53,554 bases of DNA from Ectopseudomonas oleovorans (GTDB lineage Bacteria; Pseudomonadota; Gammaproteobacteria; Pseudomonadales; Pseudomonadaceae), in contig NZ_QASO01000118.1 in the NCBI RefSeq assembly GCF_003052605.1, forward strand, positions 1 to 53,554, in the 5' to 3' direction. Below, one piece after another: positions 24,683 through 32,484 of this stretch (positions are counted from its first letter, which is position 1; every line of letters begins with the position of its first letter). A program made the translations under genes and the position numbers. The notes beneath the pieces were generated by a model. That model did no database searches, was not told the origin of the DNA, and saw only the letters and a program-made list of their open reading frames with translations.

Positions 24683-25279
24683 TCACACCAGCGATTTGGC
24701 GTGCGGCACCAAGGTGGCGAAATTGTCGGCCAAGGCGATCATCTCGATGCGGTGCACCTCGGCGGCGGCGATCACGCTGCCATCCGGTGCAGGCAGGTCG
24801 CGGGTAGCGCAGGCAGCATCGACCAAGGTACAGCGATACCCGTAGTCCTTGGCTGCGCGCACGGTGGTGCTGACGCTCGAATGGGTCATGAAGCCGCAGA
24901 CGATCAGGTCAAGATGGCCGAGCGCCTGCAGGCGGTCATGCAGCTCGGTACCAGCGAAGGCGTTGGGCAGGCGTTTTTCCACCACGATTTCGCCTGCCAG
25001 TGGCGCTGCCTCCGGTAGATGACGACCGCGTGGGCCGCTGGGGTCGAGCAGGCCGCCCGGGATGCCAAGGTGCTTGACGTGAACGATGTCGGTGCCGGCG
25101 GCGCGGGCGGCTGCCAGCAGGCTGGCGATCTCCGCCAGTGCCGGGTCCAGGCCGGGAAGTGCCAGTATGCCGCTGCGGTATTCTTCCTGGGCATCGATGA
25201 TCAGCAAGGTCGCATTGCTCAGGCTGGCCGCTGCGTGGCCACGGCCGGTGAGCTGGAACATGGTTTGCGGATGGGACAT
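24683..25279 (-). CDS. Isochorismatase-like (cysteine hydrolase fold) protein with Ser at the nucleophile position
   Basis: The 198-residue protein has the isochorismatase fold. LLIIDAQEEYRSG holds the catalytic Asp (D29), VVEKRLPNAFAGTELHDRL the catalytic Lys (K102), and IVCGFMTHSSVSTTVRAAKD the nucleophile loop. In the loop the usual Cys before V-S-T-T is Ser (S135, MTHSSV). The substrate is unknown. Family members with Gly or Ser here are not amidases of the Cys type, so the reaction may differ or be lost. The ATG MSHPQTMFQLTG is the natural start; the open frame upstream is not coding. It is divergent from a small ORF before prmB. Confidence 0.82.
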   Translation of the reverse strand: MSHPQTMFQLTGRGHAAASLSNATLLIIDAQEEYRSGILALPGLDPALAEIASLLAAARAAGTDIVHVKHLGIPGGLLDPSGPRGRHLPEAAPLAGEIVVEKRLPNAFAGTELHDRLQALGHLDLIVCGFMTHSSVSTTVRAAKDYGYRCTLVDAACATRDLPAPDGSVIAAAEVHRIEMIALADNFATLVPHAKSLV

Positions 25280-25434
25280 CTCGGGCTCCTGGCTGATGGT
25301 GATAATGTGCCATTGTCCGCTTGCCAGGGCGCTCTGTGAACCTCTATCTGCGCCAAGGCTTGCTCGGTGCATTATGCCGGAGCAGAATCGGAACTGCCCT
25401 GAAGGACTCAGGGTCGTACGCAAAAGGAGTTGCC

Positions 25435-25551
25435 ATGTCACTTTTGTCGCAGTTTTCCCCGCATTTCTGGCTTCTGTTCTCCATCGCCGTTCTGCGCGAG
25501 CTGCGCCGTCCTGATGACGATGCACTGCGCAAGAAGCGCGAGCGCTCATGA
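25435..25551 (+). CDS. Small ORF, 38 residues, with strong ribosome site
   Basis: A frame starting ATG seven bases after AAGGAG encodes a peptide that opens MSLLSQFSPHFWLLFSIAVL and ends with a highly charged RRPDDDALRKKRERS. One short membrane segment (about residues 10-21) followed by a basic-acidic tail is the picture of a single-pass small membrane protein. It lies 78 bases before prmB in the same direction. I do not recognise it. The ribosome site and amphipathic layout argue for a real gene; its small size leaves doubt. Confidence 0.6.
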   Translation: MSLLSQFSPHFWLLFSIAVLRELRRPDDDALRKKRERS

Positions 25552-25629
25552 ATGTTCGTTAACCGCTCATTCATGCGCTGGCCACCCGCACTGGGCTAAA
25601 CTTCCGCACTTTTCACCCGGAGGCCGCCC

Positions 25630-26577
25630 GTGACTGCTCTCACTACCCGTTTACGTACCCTGCGTGATTACATCCGCTGGGCCGTCAGTCGTTTTCAGGC
25701 CGAGCAACTGTTCTTCGGCCACGGCAGCGACAATGCCTGGGATGAAGCGCGTCAGCTGGTGCTCGGCGCGCTGCACCTGCCTTGGGAAATCTCCGACGCC
25801 TATCTCGATTGCCGCCTGGAAGACGACGAGCACGCTCACCTGCAGACGCTGCTCAAGCGCCGCATCGAAGAGCGCGTACCCACCGCCTACCTGCTCGGCG
25901 AAGCCTGGTTCTGCGGTTTGCCCTTCGTCGTCGATGAGCGTGTGCTGGTGCCGCGCTCGCCGATCGCCGAGCTTATCGACCGTCACTTCGCCCCCTGGTT
26001 GCCAACCGAGCCAGCGCGCATTCTCGATCTGTGCACCGGTTCCGGCTGCATCGGCATCGCCTGCGCCTACGAATTCCCCGAAGCTGAAGTGGTGCTGGGC
26101 GATCTGTCGTTCGACGCGCTGGAGGTGGCCAACCTCAACATCGAGCGTCATGGCCTGGAGGAGCGCGTGTACTGCGTGCAGGGTGATGGCTTTGCCGGGT
26201 TGCCGGGGCAGCGTTTCGACCTGATCGTCTCCAACCCGCCTTATGTCGACGCCGAGGATTTTGCCGACATGCCTGCCGAATACCAGCACGAGCCGGAGAT
26301 GGGCCTGGCCTGCGGTCATGATGGCCTGGATCTGGTGCGACGCATACTGGCTGAAGCGGCCGATCACCTGACCGAGCGTGGCGTGCTCATCGTCGAAGTG
26401 GGCAACAGCCAGGTGCATGTCGAAACGCTGTACCCGGAGGTGGACTTCACCTGGCTGGACTTCCAGCGTGGCGGCCATGGCGTGTTCCTGCTGGCGGCCA
26501 AGCAGTGCCGCGAGCATCAGGCATTGTTTCGTTCGCGGGTGAAGGCTGATTCGCCGGTGCGCACCAAGGGCTGTTAG
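25630..26577 (+). CDS. prmB: 50S ribosomal protein uL3 glutamine methyltransferase
   Basis: PrmB methylates the glutamine side chain of ribosomal protein L3 using S-adenosylmethionine. The 315-residue chain has a PrmB/PrmC-type N-terminal helical domain (LRTLRDYIRWAVSRFQAEQL; FGHGSDNAWDEARQLVLGAL), the SAM site LDLCTGSGCIGIACAYEFP, and the catalytic N202-P-P-Y. The N-terminal FGHGTDNAWDEA form separates it from PrmC. The start is GTG, fixed by GGAGG six bases upstream. It is followed by a REP pair and probably is the last gene of its transcript. Confidence 0.93.
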   Translation: MTALTTRLRTLRDYIRWAVSRFQAEQLFFGHGSDNAWDEARQLVLGALHLPWEISDAYLDCRLEDDEHAHLQTLLKRRIEERVPTAYLLGEAWFCGLPFVVDERVLVPRSPIAELIDRHFAPWLPTEPARILDLCTGSGCIGIACAYEFPEAEVVLGDLSFDALEVANLNIERHGLEERVYCVQGDGFAGLPGQRFDLIVSNPPYVDAEDFADMPAEYQHEPEMGLACGHDGLDLVRRILAEAADHLTERGVLIVEVGNSQVHVETLYPEVDFTWLDFQRGGHGVFLLAAKQCREHQALFRSRVKADSPVRTKGC

Positions 26578-26644
26578 AGCGTAGGGCTAAGGCTGATCAG
26601 ATAAGTTCTTTACCCCTCTCACTTACAGTGGAGGGGGCACTTTC

Positions 26645-26706
26645 TGTAGGAGCCAGCTTGCTGGCGATGCTTTTTATGGCGGATCGCCGGCAAGCCGGCT
26701 CCTACA
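26645..26706. repeat. REP pair, copy 4
   Basis: TGTAGGAGCCAGCTTGCTGGCGAT and GATCGCCGGCAAGCCGGCTCCTACA in inverted order, between convergent prmB and the next gene. Confidence 0.85.
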
Positions 26707-26780
26707 AGGACCGAGGGCAACGGCTCAACTGAATGGCATTACTTTACGGGCTGATTTTTCGCGGCTTCCGCCGCAATGGA

Positions 26781-27581
26781 TCAGCGTGTGGCGATCCAGA
26801 TCAGCAACCCCGCCTGAAACAGGCTGAACGCCACCAGGCAGGTGATGGTGAAGCGCAGGCCACTGTCGTCACGCTTGAGACGCTCGAGCCGATCTTCCAG
26901 CTTGCGCAGTTTGACGTCCTGCTGCTGCAGCGTCTGGTCGGCCTGCTGCAGCATCGCCGCGGCGTCCAGCAACTCGATGATCTGTACCTTCTCTGCATGC
27001 CAGTCGCCATGCAGCGAGCTGACGCGCGGTGCGCTGTAGAAGGGCTTGAGTTGCAACGGGTCGCTGTACTCGATGGTGAAACCCTGCGCCTTCAGCGCGT
27101 GGTCACGGCGGGCGCGGGCGGCGTCGTTGAAATTGTCCTTGGTCGGCAGGGCGGCGCCCTCGACCTGGTAGTGCGCGTACTGCTTGCGCGCCCAGGCAAT
27201 GCCCTGAGCCATGAGAAAACGCCCCAGGCCGCGATTGGCCGGTTCTACGCTGAGGCCCTTGTCCGGGCCGAAGCGAACTTCCTTGCGCTGATGGTCGGCC
27301 CAGACCTCCAGCAGGTTTTGCTGGCGATGCAGGCTCTGGCCGGGCACCTGGATGGTCAGGCGCAGTAGGCTCGTGTCTTTGGCGTGGCGTTCCACCCGGC
27401 CAAGCTGGACGAAGCGCAGCGGCCGCGGACCGGTTTCCCGGTCGACGGGCAGTGGCGCCAGACGCAGCAGGCTGAATTGCTCGGCTGGCAGGTCCGCCCA
27501 GGGATGCGGCGCGGCAGGCGTTTCGCTTGTCGCAGCTTCGGCATCTGGCGCTGGTGCCTGCGGGGCTGGGTTTTCGCTCAT
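26781..27581 (-). CDS. Conserved hypothetical tail-anchored membrane protein, 266 residues
   Basis: I do not recognise a named family. The N-terminal 30 residues are a Pro/Ala-rich, disordered stretch. The middle (about 35-190) is soluble, with mixed helix and strand. A coiled coil (about 203-240, LLDAAAMLQQADQTLQQQDV with heptads) precedes a single C-terminal membrane helix (about 245-264, FTITCLVAFSLFQAGLLIWI). The layout is that of a tail-anchored protein. It shares its direction and a 36-base gap with the following secreted hydrolase, so the two are probably one transcript. Confidence 0.78.
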   Translation of the reverse strand: MSENPAPQAPAPDAEAATSETPAAPHPWADLPAEQFSLLRLAPLPVDRETGPRPLRFVQLGRVERHAKDTSLLRLTIQVPGQSLHRQQNLLEVWADHQRKEVRFGPDKGLSVEPANRGLGRFLMAQGIAWARKQYAHYQVEGAALPTKDNFNDAARARRDHALKAQGFTIEYSDPLQLKPFYSAPRVSSLHGDWHAEKVQIIELLDAAAMLQQADQTLQQQDVKLRKLEDRLERLKRDDSGLRFTITCLVAFSLFQAGLLIWIATR

Positions 27582-27617
27582 GGGCGTCCTGTGTACCGTT
27601 CGGTGGCCTTCGATGCG

Positions 27618-28580
27618 TTATCGGCCATTTTCCTCAGTACTGGAGCGAATGAAGGACAGGATCCGTTCGCCCAGCGCACGGGCCAAGGGTAGCTGCGGAT
27701 CGTCGTAGGACGCCAGCTGTTCGTTCCAGGGCGCCGGGGTGATGCGCATGACGTGGTTCATGCCGGCGATCATCGCCAGTTCGGCATCGGGCTTGGCCTG
27801 CTTGAGGGCTTCGGCGTTGTCGGGGCTGACCTGGGCATCGTGGGTGCCTTGCACGATCAAGGCGGGGATCTGCAGCGCGGCGAAGTTCTCCGCCGGGTCC
27901 TGGCGCAGCAGGCTGATCAGGTAGGGCTGCACGCTGGGGCGATAGATCGCTTGCAGTTCCTTGGGCACCTCGGGCTGCAGCTTGCCGCGGATCAGGTTGG
28001 CGAGGATGTGCCTGCTCTCGGCCAGGAGCGGCGGCGGCAGGCGCATGGCCAGCTGCATATCCAGCACCTGGCCAACGGGGTAGGCGGGGCCGGCGATGGA
28101 CACCAGTGCATCGGCCTGGCTGGCGGGCGCGGCCAGACTGGAGATCAGTGCGCCCTCGCTGTGACCGATCAGGATCAGTCGATCAAAACGCGGATCGTCC
28201 CTGAGCAGCTTGGCCCAGCCTTCGACATCGGCCACGTAACGCTCGACGCTGAGGTCCTTTTCGTCCGGCGTGGCAGCGCGGCTGGCGGCGACGCCGCGCT
28301 TGTCGTAACGCAGGCTGGCGATGCCATTGCGCGCCAGGACCTGGGCCAGCTTCTTCAGTGCATCGTTATGGCCGCCCTCGGGGTTGTTGCCATTGCGGTC
28401 TGTGGGGCCGGAGCCAGCGATCAGCAGCGCCACTGGCACCGGCTTGTCGCTTTGCGGCACCAGCAGGCTGCCGTACAGGGTGCCCTGGTCGGTGTCGAGG
28501 CTGATGGGTGATTGCTGGGTGGTGTTGGCCTGAGCCAGGCCGGTGATCAGGGTGAGGGACAAGAGTAGAGCTCGTAGCAT
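27618..28580 (-). CDS. Secreted alpha/beta hydrolase
   Basis: The 320-residue product starts MLRALLLSLTLITGLAQA, a signal peptide with cleavage likely after AQA. The mature part has a serine-hydrolase fold: oxyanion segment LLIAGSGPTDRNGNNPEGG, nucleophile G-H-S-E-G in LILIGHSEGALI, acidic residue in VQGTHDAQVS, and the catalytic His in AGMNHVMRI. It resembles YqiA/acyl-peptide-hydrolase type secreted esterases; the substrate is unknown. The open frame extends 103 codons upstream through a repeat element and is not coding there. The ribosome site is weak. Confidence 0.85.
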   Translation of the reverse strand: MLRALLLSLTLITGLAQANTTQQSPISLDTDQGTLYGSLLVPQSDKPVPVALLIAGSGPTDRNGNNPEGGHNDALKKLAQVLARNGIASLRYDKRGVAASRAATPDEKDLSVERYVADVEGWAKLLRDDPRFDRLILIGHSEGALISSLAAPASQADALVSIAGPAYPVGQVLDMQLAMRLPPPLLAESRHILANLIRGKLQPEVPKELQAIYRPSVQPYLISLLRQDPAENFAALQIPALIVQGTHDAQVSPDNAEALKQAKPDAELAMIAGMNHVMRITPAPWNEQLASYDDPQLPLARALGERILSFIRSSTEENGR

Positions 28581-28635
28581 GATGGGAACAAGGTAGTGGC
28601 AGACTGGCGTTGGACGCGTTCGGCTGGCCAAGGTT

Positions 28636-28776
28636 CGGGCACTTCTAAAAACTAGCTGCGTTATCATCACTGCGTTAGAAAACAGGCTCAAATGCTCATT
28701 TACAGCCCGTAAACTCCGCTTTTCGCCTGTTTTCAGCCTTGTGCTGACTGCCTCGCTTACGTTTTTAGAAATGCCC
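28636..28776. repeat. Structured 140-base repeat element upstream of aroC
   Basis: The ends CGGGCACTTCTAAAAAC and GTTTTTAGAAATGCCCG are inverted copies with one mismatch in 17. Inside, GAAAACAGGC and GCCTGTTTTC form a second perfect 10-bp stem around 37 bases. The element lies in the gap between the secreted hydrolase and aroC, which run away from each other. Such nested symmetry suits a mobile MITE-like unit or a structured RNA. I have the impression that similar sequences recur in other Pseudomonas genomes, but cannot check. Confidence 0.65.
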
Positions 28777-28878
28777 GTTCGGGGTGAACTGCAAGTTATC
28801 GGCAGGTATACTCGCCCACCTTGTGAATCGGGCCTGCGCAGCGCCGGGCCTGAGCTGAATTTCGCGGAGCGTCTTCCC

Positions 28879-29970
28879 ATGTCCGGCAATACCTACGGCA
28901 AGCTGTTCACCGTCACCACCGCTGGCGAAAGCCATGGCCCGGCGCTGGTCGCCATCGTCGACGGTTGCCCGCCTGGTGTCGAGATTACTCTGCAAGACCT
29001 GCAGCGCGACCTCGATCGCCGCAAGCCTGGCACCAGCCGCCACACCACGCAGCGCCAGGAAGACGACGAGGTGGAAATCCTCTCCGGCGTGTTCGAGGGC
29101 AAGACCACCGGCTGCTCCATCGGCCTGCTGATCCGCAACACCGACCAGAAGTCCAAGGACTACTCGGCGATCAAGGATCTGTTCCGCCCGGCCCACGCCG
29201 ACTACACCTACCACCACAAGTACGGCATCCGCGACTACCGTGGCGGCGGCCGCAGCTCGGCGCGCGAAACTGCCATGCGCGTGGCGGCCGGCGCCATCGC
29301 CAAGAAGTTCCTGGCCAGCCAGGGCATCGTCATCCGTGGCTACATGAGCCAGCTCGGCCCCATCGAGATCCCGTTCAAGACCTGGGACAGCGTCGAGCAG
29401 AACGCCTTCTTCAGCCCCGACCCGGACAAGGTGCCGGAGCTGGAGGCCTACATGGATCAGCTGCGCCGTGACCAGGATTCGGTCGGCGCGAAGATCACCG
29501 TGGTCGCCGAAGGGGTGATGCCGGGCCTCGGCGAGCCGATCTTCGACCGCCTCGACGCCGAACTGGCCCATGCGCTGATGAGCATCAACGCGGTCAAGGG
29601 CGTGGAGATCGGCGCCGGCTTTGCCTGCGTCGCCCAACGTGGCACCGAGCACCGCGACGAGCTGACTCCGGAGGGCTTCCTCTCCAATAACGCTGGCGGC
29701 ATTCTCGGTGGTATTTCCAGTGGCCAGCCGATCGTTGCCCACCTGGCGCTCAAGCCGACCTCCAGCATCACCACGCCGGGGCGCTCCATCGACGTCGACG
29801 GTAACCCGGTGGATGTGATCACCAAGGGCCGTCACGACCCCTGCGTGGGCATTCGTGCCACGCCGATCGCCGAGGCGATGATGGCCATCGTGCTGATGGA
29901 TCACCTGCTGCGTCACCGCGCGCAGAACGCCGACGTGCGCGTCACCACACCGGTGCTGCCACAGCTGTGA
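28879..29970 (+). CDS. aroC: Chorismate synthase
   Basis: AroC makes chorismate from EPSP with reduced FMN, the last common step to aromatic amino acids, folate and quinones. The 363 residues begin MSGNTYGKLFTVTTAGESHG and carry the three chorismate synthase signatures: GESHGPALVAIVDGCPPG, GGGRSSARETAMRVAAGA and the late RGRHDPCVGIRATPIAEAMM. In this protein the last reads KGRHDPCVGIRATP. The ATG follows GCGGAG. The stop overlaps the GTG of the next gene by four bases (GTGA), so the MFS gene is translationally coupled to aroC. Confidence 0.96.
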   Translation: MSGNTYGKLFTVTTAGESHGPALVAIVDGCPPGVEITLQDLQRDLDRRKPGTSRHTTQRQEDDEVEILSGVFEGKTTGCSIGLLIRNTDQKSKDYSAIKDLFRPAHADYTYHHKYGIRDYRGGGRSSARETAMRVAAGAIAKKFLASQGIVIRGYMSQLGPIEIPFKTWDSVEQNAFFSPDPDKVPELEAYMDQLRRDQDSVGAKITVVAEGVMPGLGEPIFDRLDAELAHALMSINAVKGVEIGAGFACVAQRGTEHRDELTPEGFLSNNAGGILGGISSGQPIVAHLALKPTSSITTPGRSIDVDGNPVDVITKGRHDPCVGIRATPIAEAMMAIVLMDHLLRHRAQNADVRVTTPVLPQL

Positions 29971-31127
29971 CCTGGGCGCGTGCGGCCCTGCCTTACTGGC
30001 GGCTGTCCGGCTTCTACTTCTTCTACTTCGCTCTGCTCGGGGGTACGGCGCCGTTCCTGGCGCTGTACTTCGACCACCTGGGCTTTTCTCCGGCGCGGAT
30101 CGGCGAGCTGATCGCCATTCCCATGCTGATGCGCTGTCTGGCACCGAACCTGTGGGGCTGGCTGGGTGACCACACCGGGCAGCGCCTGTTGATCGTACGT
30201 TTCGGCGCGCTGTGCACCCTGGTCTGCTTCGCCGGCATCTTCTTCAGTCAAAGCTACGCCTGGCTGGCGCTGATCATGGCCACTCACGCCTTCTTCTGGC
30301 ATGCAGTGCTGCCGCAGTTCGAGGTCATCACCCTGGCCCATCTGCGCGAGCAGGCGGCGCGTTACAGCCAGATTCGCCTGTGGGGCAGCATCGGCTTCAT
30401 CGTCGCCGTGGTCGGCCTCGGCCTGCTGTTCGAGTGGCTGAGCCTGGATGCGTATCCGGCGGCGCTGCTGGTGATCATGGCTGGTATCGTCGCCAGCAGT
30501 TTGTGGGTGCCCAATGCACAGCCTGTGCTGCGTCCGAGCACGCTGGAGTCGGATGGTTTTCTGCGCCAATTGCGTCGCCCCGGCATCCTCGCGTTCTACG
30601 TTTGCGTCGGGCTGATGCAACTGAGCAACGGTCCGTACTACACCTTCCTGACCCTGCACCTGGAGGGTGTTGGCTACAGCCGCGGCGCCATCGGCCTGTT
30701 CTGGGCGTTGGGGGTGGTGGCGGAGATTCTGCTGTTCCTGGTCATGGCGCGACTGCTGCAGCGCTATTCACTGCGCGCCGTGTTGCTGGCCAGCTTCCTG
30801 ATCACCGCCGTGCGCTGGCTGCTGCTGGGCAGTCTGCCCCAGTACCTGCCGGTGCTGCTGCTGGCGCAGTGCATGCACGCCGCCACCTTCGGCGCGTTCC
30901 ATGCTGCCTGTATCCACTTCGTGCAGCGCAGTTTTGCGGACCGCCAGCAGGGGCAGGCCCAGGCGCTCTATGTCAGCCTGGCCGGCATCGGCGGTGCGTT
31001 GGGCGCGCTATATGCCGGTTACAGCTGGAAGGGCCTGGGCCCGGCCTGGACCTTCGCCATCGCCAGTCTGGTAGCCTTGCTGGCAGCCTTCATCATTGCC
31101 ACCCGTCTGCCGCCCGAGCGACCCTGA
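29967..31127 (+). CDS. MFS transporter (MFS_1-like), coupled to aroC
   Basis: The 386-residue protein has 12 predicted membrane segments and the MFS_1_like pattern, with an early FYFFYFALLGGTAPFLALYF and GWLGDHTGQRLLIV between segments 2 and 3 (the MFS loop motif). The GTG start overlaps the aroC stop. The substrate is unknown; relatives are annotated as metabolite or nucleoside/phenylpropionate permeases. In P. aeruginosa, as I recall, this gene follows aroC and precedes the methionine-salvage genes mtnBDC; here an MtnD-like gene follows directly. Confidence 0.87.
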   Translation: MTWARAALPYWRLSGFYFFYFALLGGTAPFLALYFDHLGFSPARIGELIAIPMLMRCLAPNLWGWLGDHTGQRLLIVRFGALCTLVCFAGIFFSQSYAWLALIMATHAFFWHAVLPQFEVITLAHLREQAARYSQIRLWGSIGFIVAVVGLGLLFEWLSLDAYPAALLVIMAGIVASSLWVPNAQPVLRPSTLESDGFLRQLRRPGILAFYVCVGLMQLSNGPYYTFLTLHLEGVGYSRGAIGLFWALGVVAEILLFLVMARLLQRYSLRAVLLASFLITAVRWLLLGSLPQYLPVLLLAQCMHAATFGAFHAACIHFVQRSFADRQQGQAQALYVSLAGIGGALGALYAGYSWKGLGPAWTFAIASLVALLAAFIIATRLPPERP

Positions 31128-31143
31128 ATCGAGTGAACCCTCC

Positions 31144-31683
31144 ATGAGCAGCCTCGCCGTCTACCTGCACACCTCCCCGGAACTGCCGAACAAGGTTCTC
31201 AACCACGCCGACGATATCGCCAGCACCCTGTCCGCGGTGGACATCGACTATCGCCAGGTGGAATTGCCGGCTGCGTTGCGCCCTGGTTGCGAGCAGGCCG
31301 AGTTCGACGCTGCCTACGGTCTGTGGCTGCAGGCGTTCCTGGGCAAGGAAGGCTATGTGCAGCAGGAGCTGTTCAACCTGCAGCGCAATCATCCGCAGAA
31401 ACTGGAGTTGCGCGCTCGGTATTTGGACGAGCAAGTGCAGTCTAGCGCCAGTACCTGGTTGTTCCTGGGTGGTTTCGCCCAGCTCAGCGTGCATCTGGAT
31501 GGCTACGTGTATGTGCTGCAGGGGGAGCGTGGCGACCTGCTGACGCTGCCGGCCGGCACTCGTCACTGGTTCGACCTGGGTGAAGAACCGCACGTGCTGG
31601 CGCTGCGCCTGAGCCTTGGCGACGAGACGCCAGAGCGGACGGGCGACGATATCGCCAGCCGCTTTCCGCGCCTGGGGGACTGA
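31144..31683 (+). CDS. Acireductone dioxygenase (MtnD) homologue lacking most metal ligands
   Basis: The 179-residue chain aligns end to end with acireductone dioxygenase: MSSLAVYLHTSPELPNKVLN, DDIASTLSAV, RNHPQKLELRARYLDE, GERGDLLTLPAGTRHWFDLG and the end DDIASRFPRLGD. Active enzymes bind Fe or Ni through H-x-H-x3-E and a later His. Here the first three positions are Q97, Q99 and S103; only H141 (TRHWF) remains. The fold should persist, but normal activity is unlikely. It starts 16 bases after the MFS stop, which suggests one transcript. The intact reading frame points to a new role or very recent loss. mtnB and mtnC are not adjacent. Confidence 0.85.
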   Translation: MSSLAVYLHTSPELPNKVLNHADDIASTLSAVDIDYRQVELPAALRPGCEQAEFDAAYGLWLQAFLGKEGYVQQELFNLQRNHPQKLELRARYLDEQVQSSASTWLFLGGFAQLSVHLDGYVYVLQGERGDLLTLPAGTRHWFDLGEEPHVLALRLSLGDETPERTGDDIASRFPRLGD

Positions 31684-31744
31684 GGGAACCCCAGCCAATC
31701 AACGACTATCCTATGCAGGCAACCTTTCAGACAGGAGTGTCGTC

Positions 31745-31936
31745 ATGGGTTCCACCTTCAATGGGCTGCTCGGCCTGGTCATCCTGGCTCTGGATATCTG
31801 GGCCATCATCAACGTGGTCAAAAGCAACGCGGAAACTGGAATCAAGATTCTATGGATTCTGCTGATCGTGCTGTTGCCGGTGATCGGTCTGATCATCTGG
31901 GCGCTGATGGGGCCGCGCGGCAACGTCAGAATATGA
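31745..31936 (+). CDS. PLDc_N-type small membrane protein, 63 residues
   Basis: The product has two membrane segments (about residues 4-24 and 34-56) and the PLDc_N pattern VKSNAETGIKILWILLIVLL with a following P-V-I-G-L-I-I-W. The family is found alone or before phospholipase-D-type synthases; no function is known for free copies. The ATG follows ACAGGAGT. Its stop overlaps the ATG of the histidine phosphatase (ATGA), so the two are coupled. Confidence 0.82.
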   Translation: MGSTFNGLLGLVILALDIWAIINVVKSNAETGIKILWILLIVLLPVIGLIIWALMGPRGNVRI

Positions 31937-32484
31937 CTCGCCTGTGGCTGCTGGCCTTGGTGCTGCTGCCGCTGTTCAGTGTGGCGGCAGATAACGCCGA
32001 CGCCTGGCAGGCATTGCGCGAAGGTCGTGCGCTGATACTCATGCGTCACGCCACCGCGCCGGGTACGGGCGACCCGGCGAACTTTCGCCTGGGGCACTGC
32101 GAAACCCAGCGCAACCTCAACGCTCAAGGGCGTGCCGAGGCCCGGCGCTGGGGCGAGTTGCTCGCGCGTCAGGGGATCGAACAGCCGCGGCTTCTCAGTA
32201 GTCGCTGGTGCCGCGCGCTGGACACGGCCAGCAACATGCAGCGCGGCCCGGTACAACCATTGGCTGCGCTGGATTCGTTCTTCGGCAAGCCCGAGGATGG
32301 TGCCGAGCAGACCGACGAGCTGATTCGCTCGGTCAACCAACTGCCTGCTGGCGCGCCGTTGGTGCTGGTTTCCCATCAGGTCAATATCACCGCCCTGACC
32401 GGCATCTTTCCGGCGTCGGGCGAGGGGCTGATTCTGGCTTTTCCCCTGCGTCCGCGTGCAGAGCCTCTGGCGCGCAGACCCTAG
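31933..32484 (+). CDS. Secreted histidine phosphatase-superfamily protein, C-terminus probably rearranged
   Basis: A signal peptide (MTRLWLLALVLLPLFSVAAD) is followed by the phosphatase core. The catalytic R-H is in LILMRHATAPGTGDP, a second Arg is in LLSSRWCRALDTAS, and the late His is in LVLVSHQVNITALTG. The substrate is unknown. After SGEGLIL the sequence changes character (AFPLRPRAEPLARRP) and ends in TAG. The bases that follow TAG continue in the same frame as QLLYLHGGAF of an esterase. The last 14-15 residues may therefore come from that esterase after a deletion. The catalytic residues are all present, so the phosphatase may still work. Confidence 0.8.
   Translation: MTRLWLLALVLLPLFSVAADNADAWQALREGRALILMRHATAPGTGDPANFRLGHCETQRNLNAQGRAEARRWGELLARQGIEQPRLLSSRWCRALDTASNMQRGPVQPLAALDSFFGKPEDGAEQTDELIRSVNQLPAGAPLVLVSHQVNITALTGIFPASGEGLILAFPLRPRAEPLARRP

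Noticed and set aside
28741..28878. Longer AroC start upstream
   Set aside because: It would translate through the structured repeat. The ATG at 28879 begins the conserved MSGNTYGKLF with GGAG before it.
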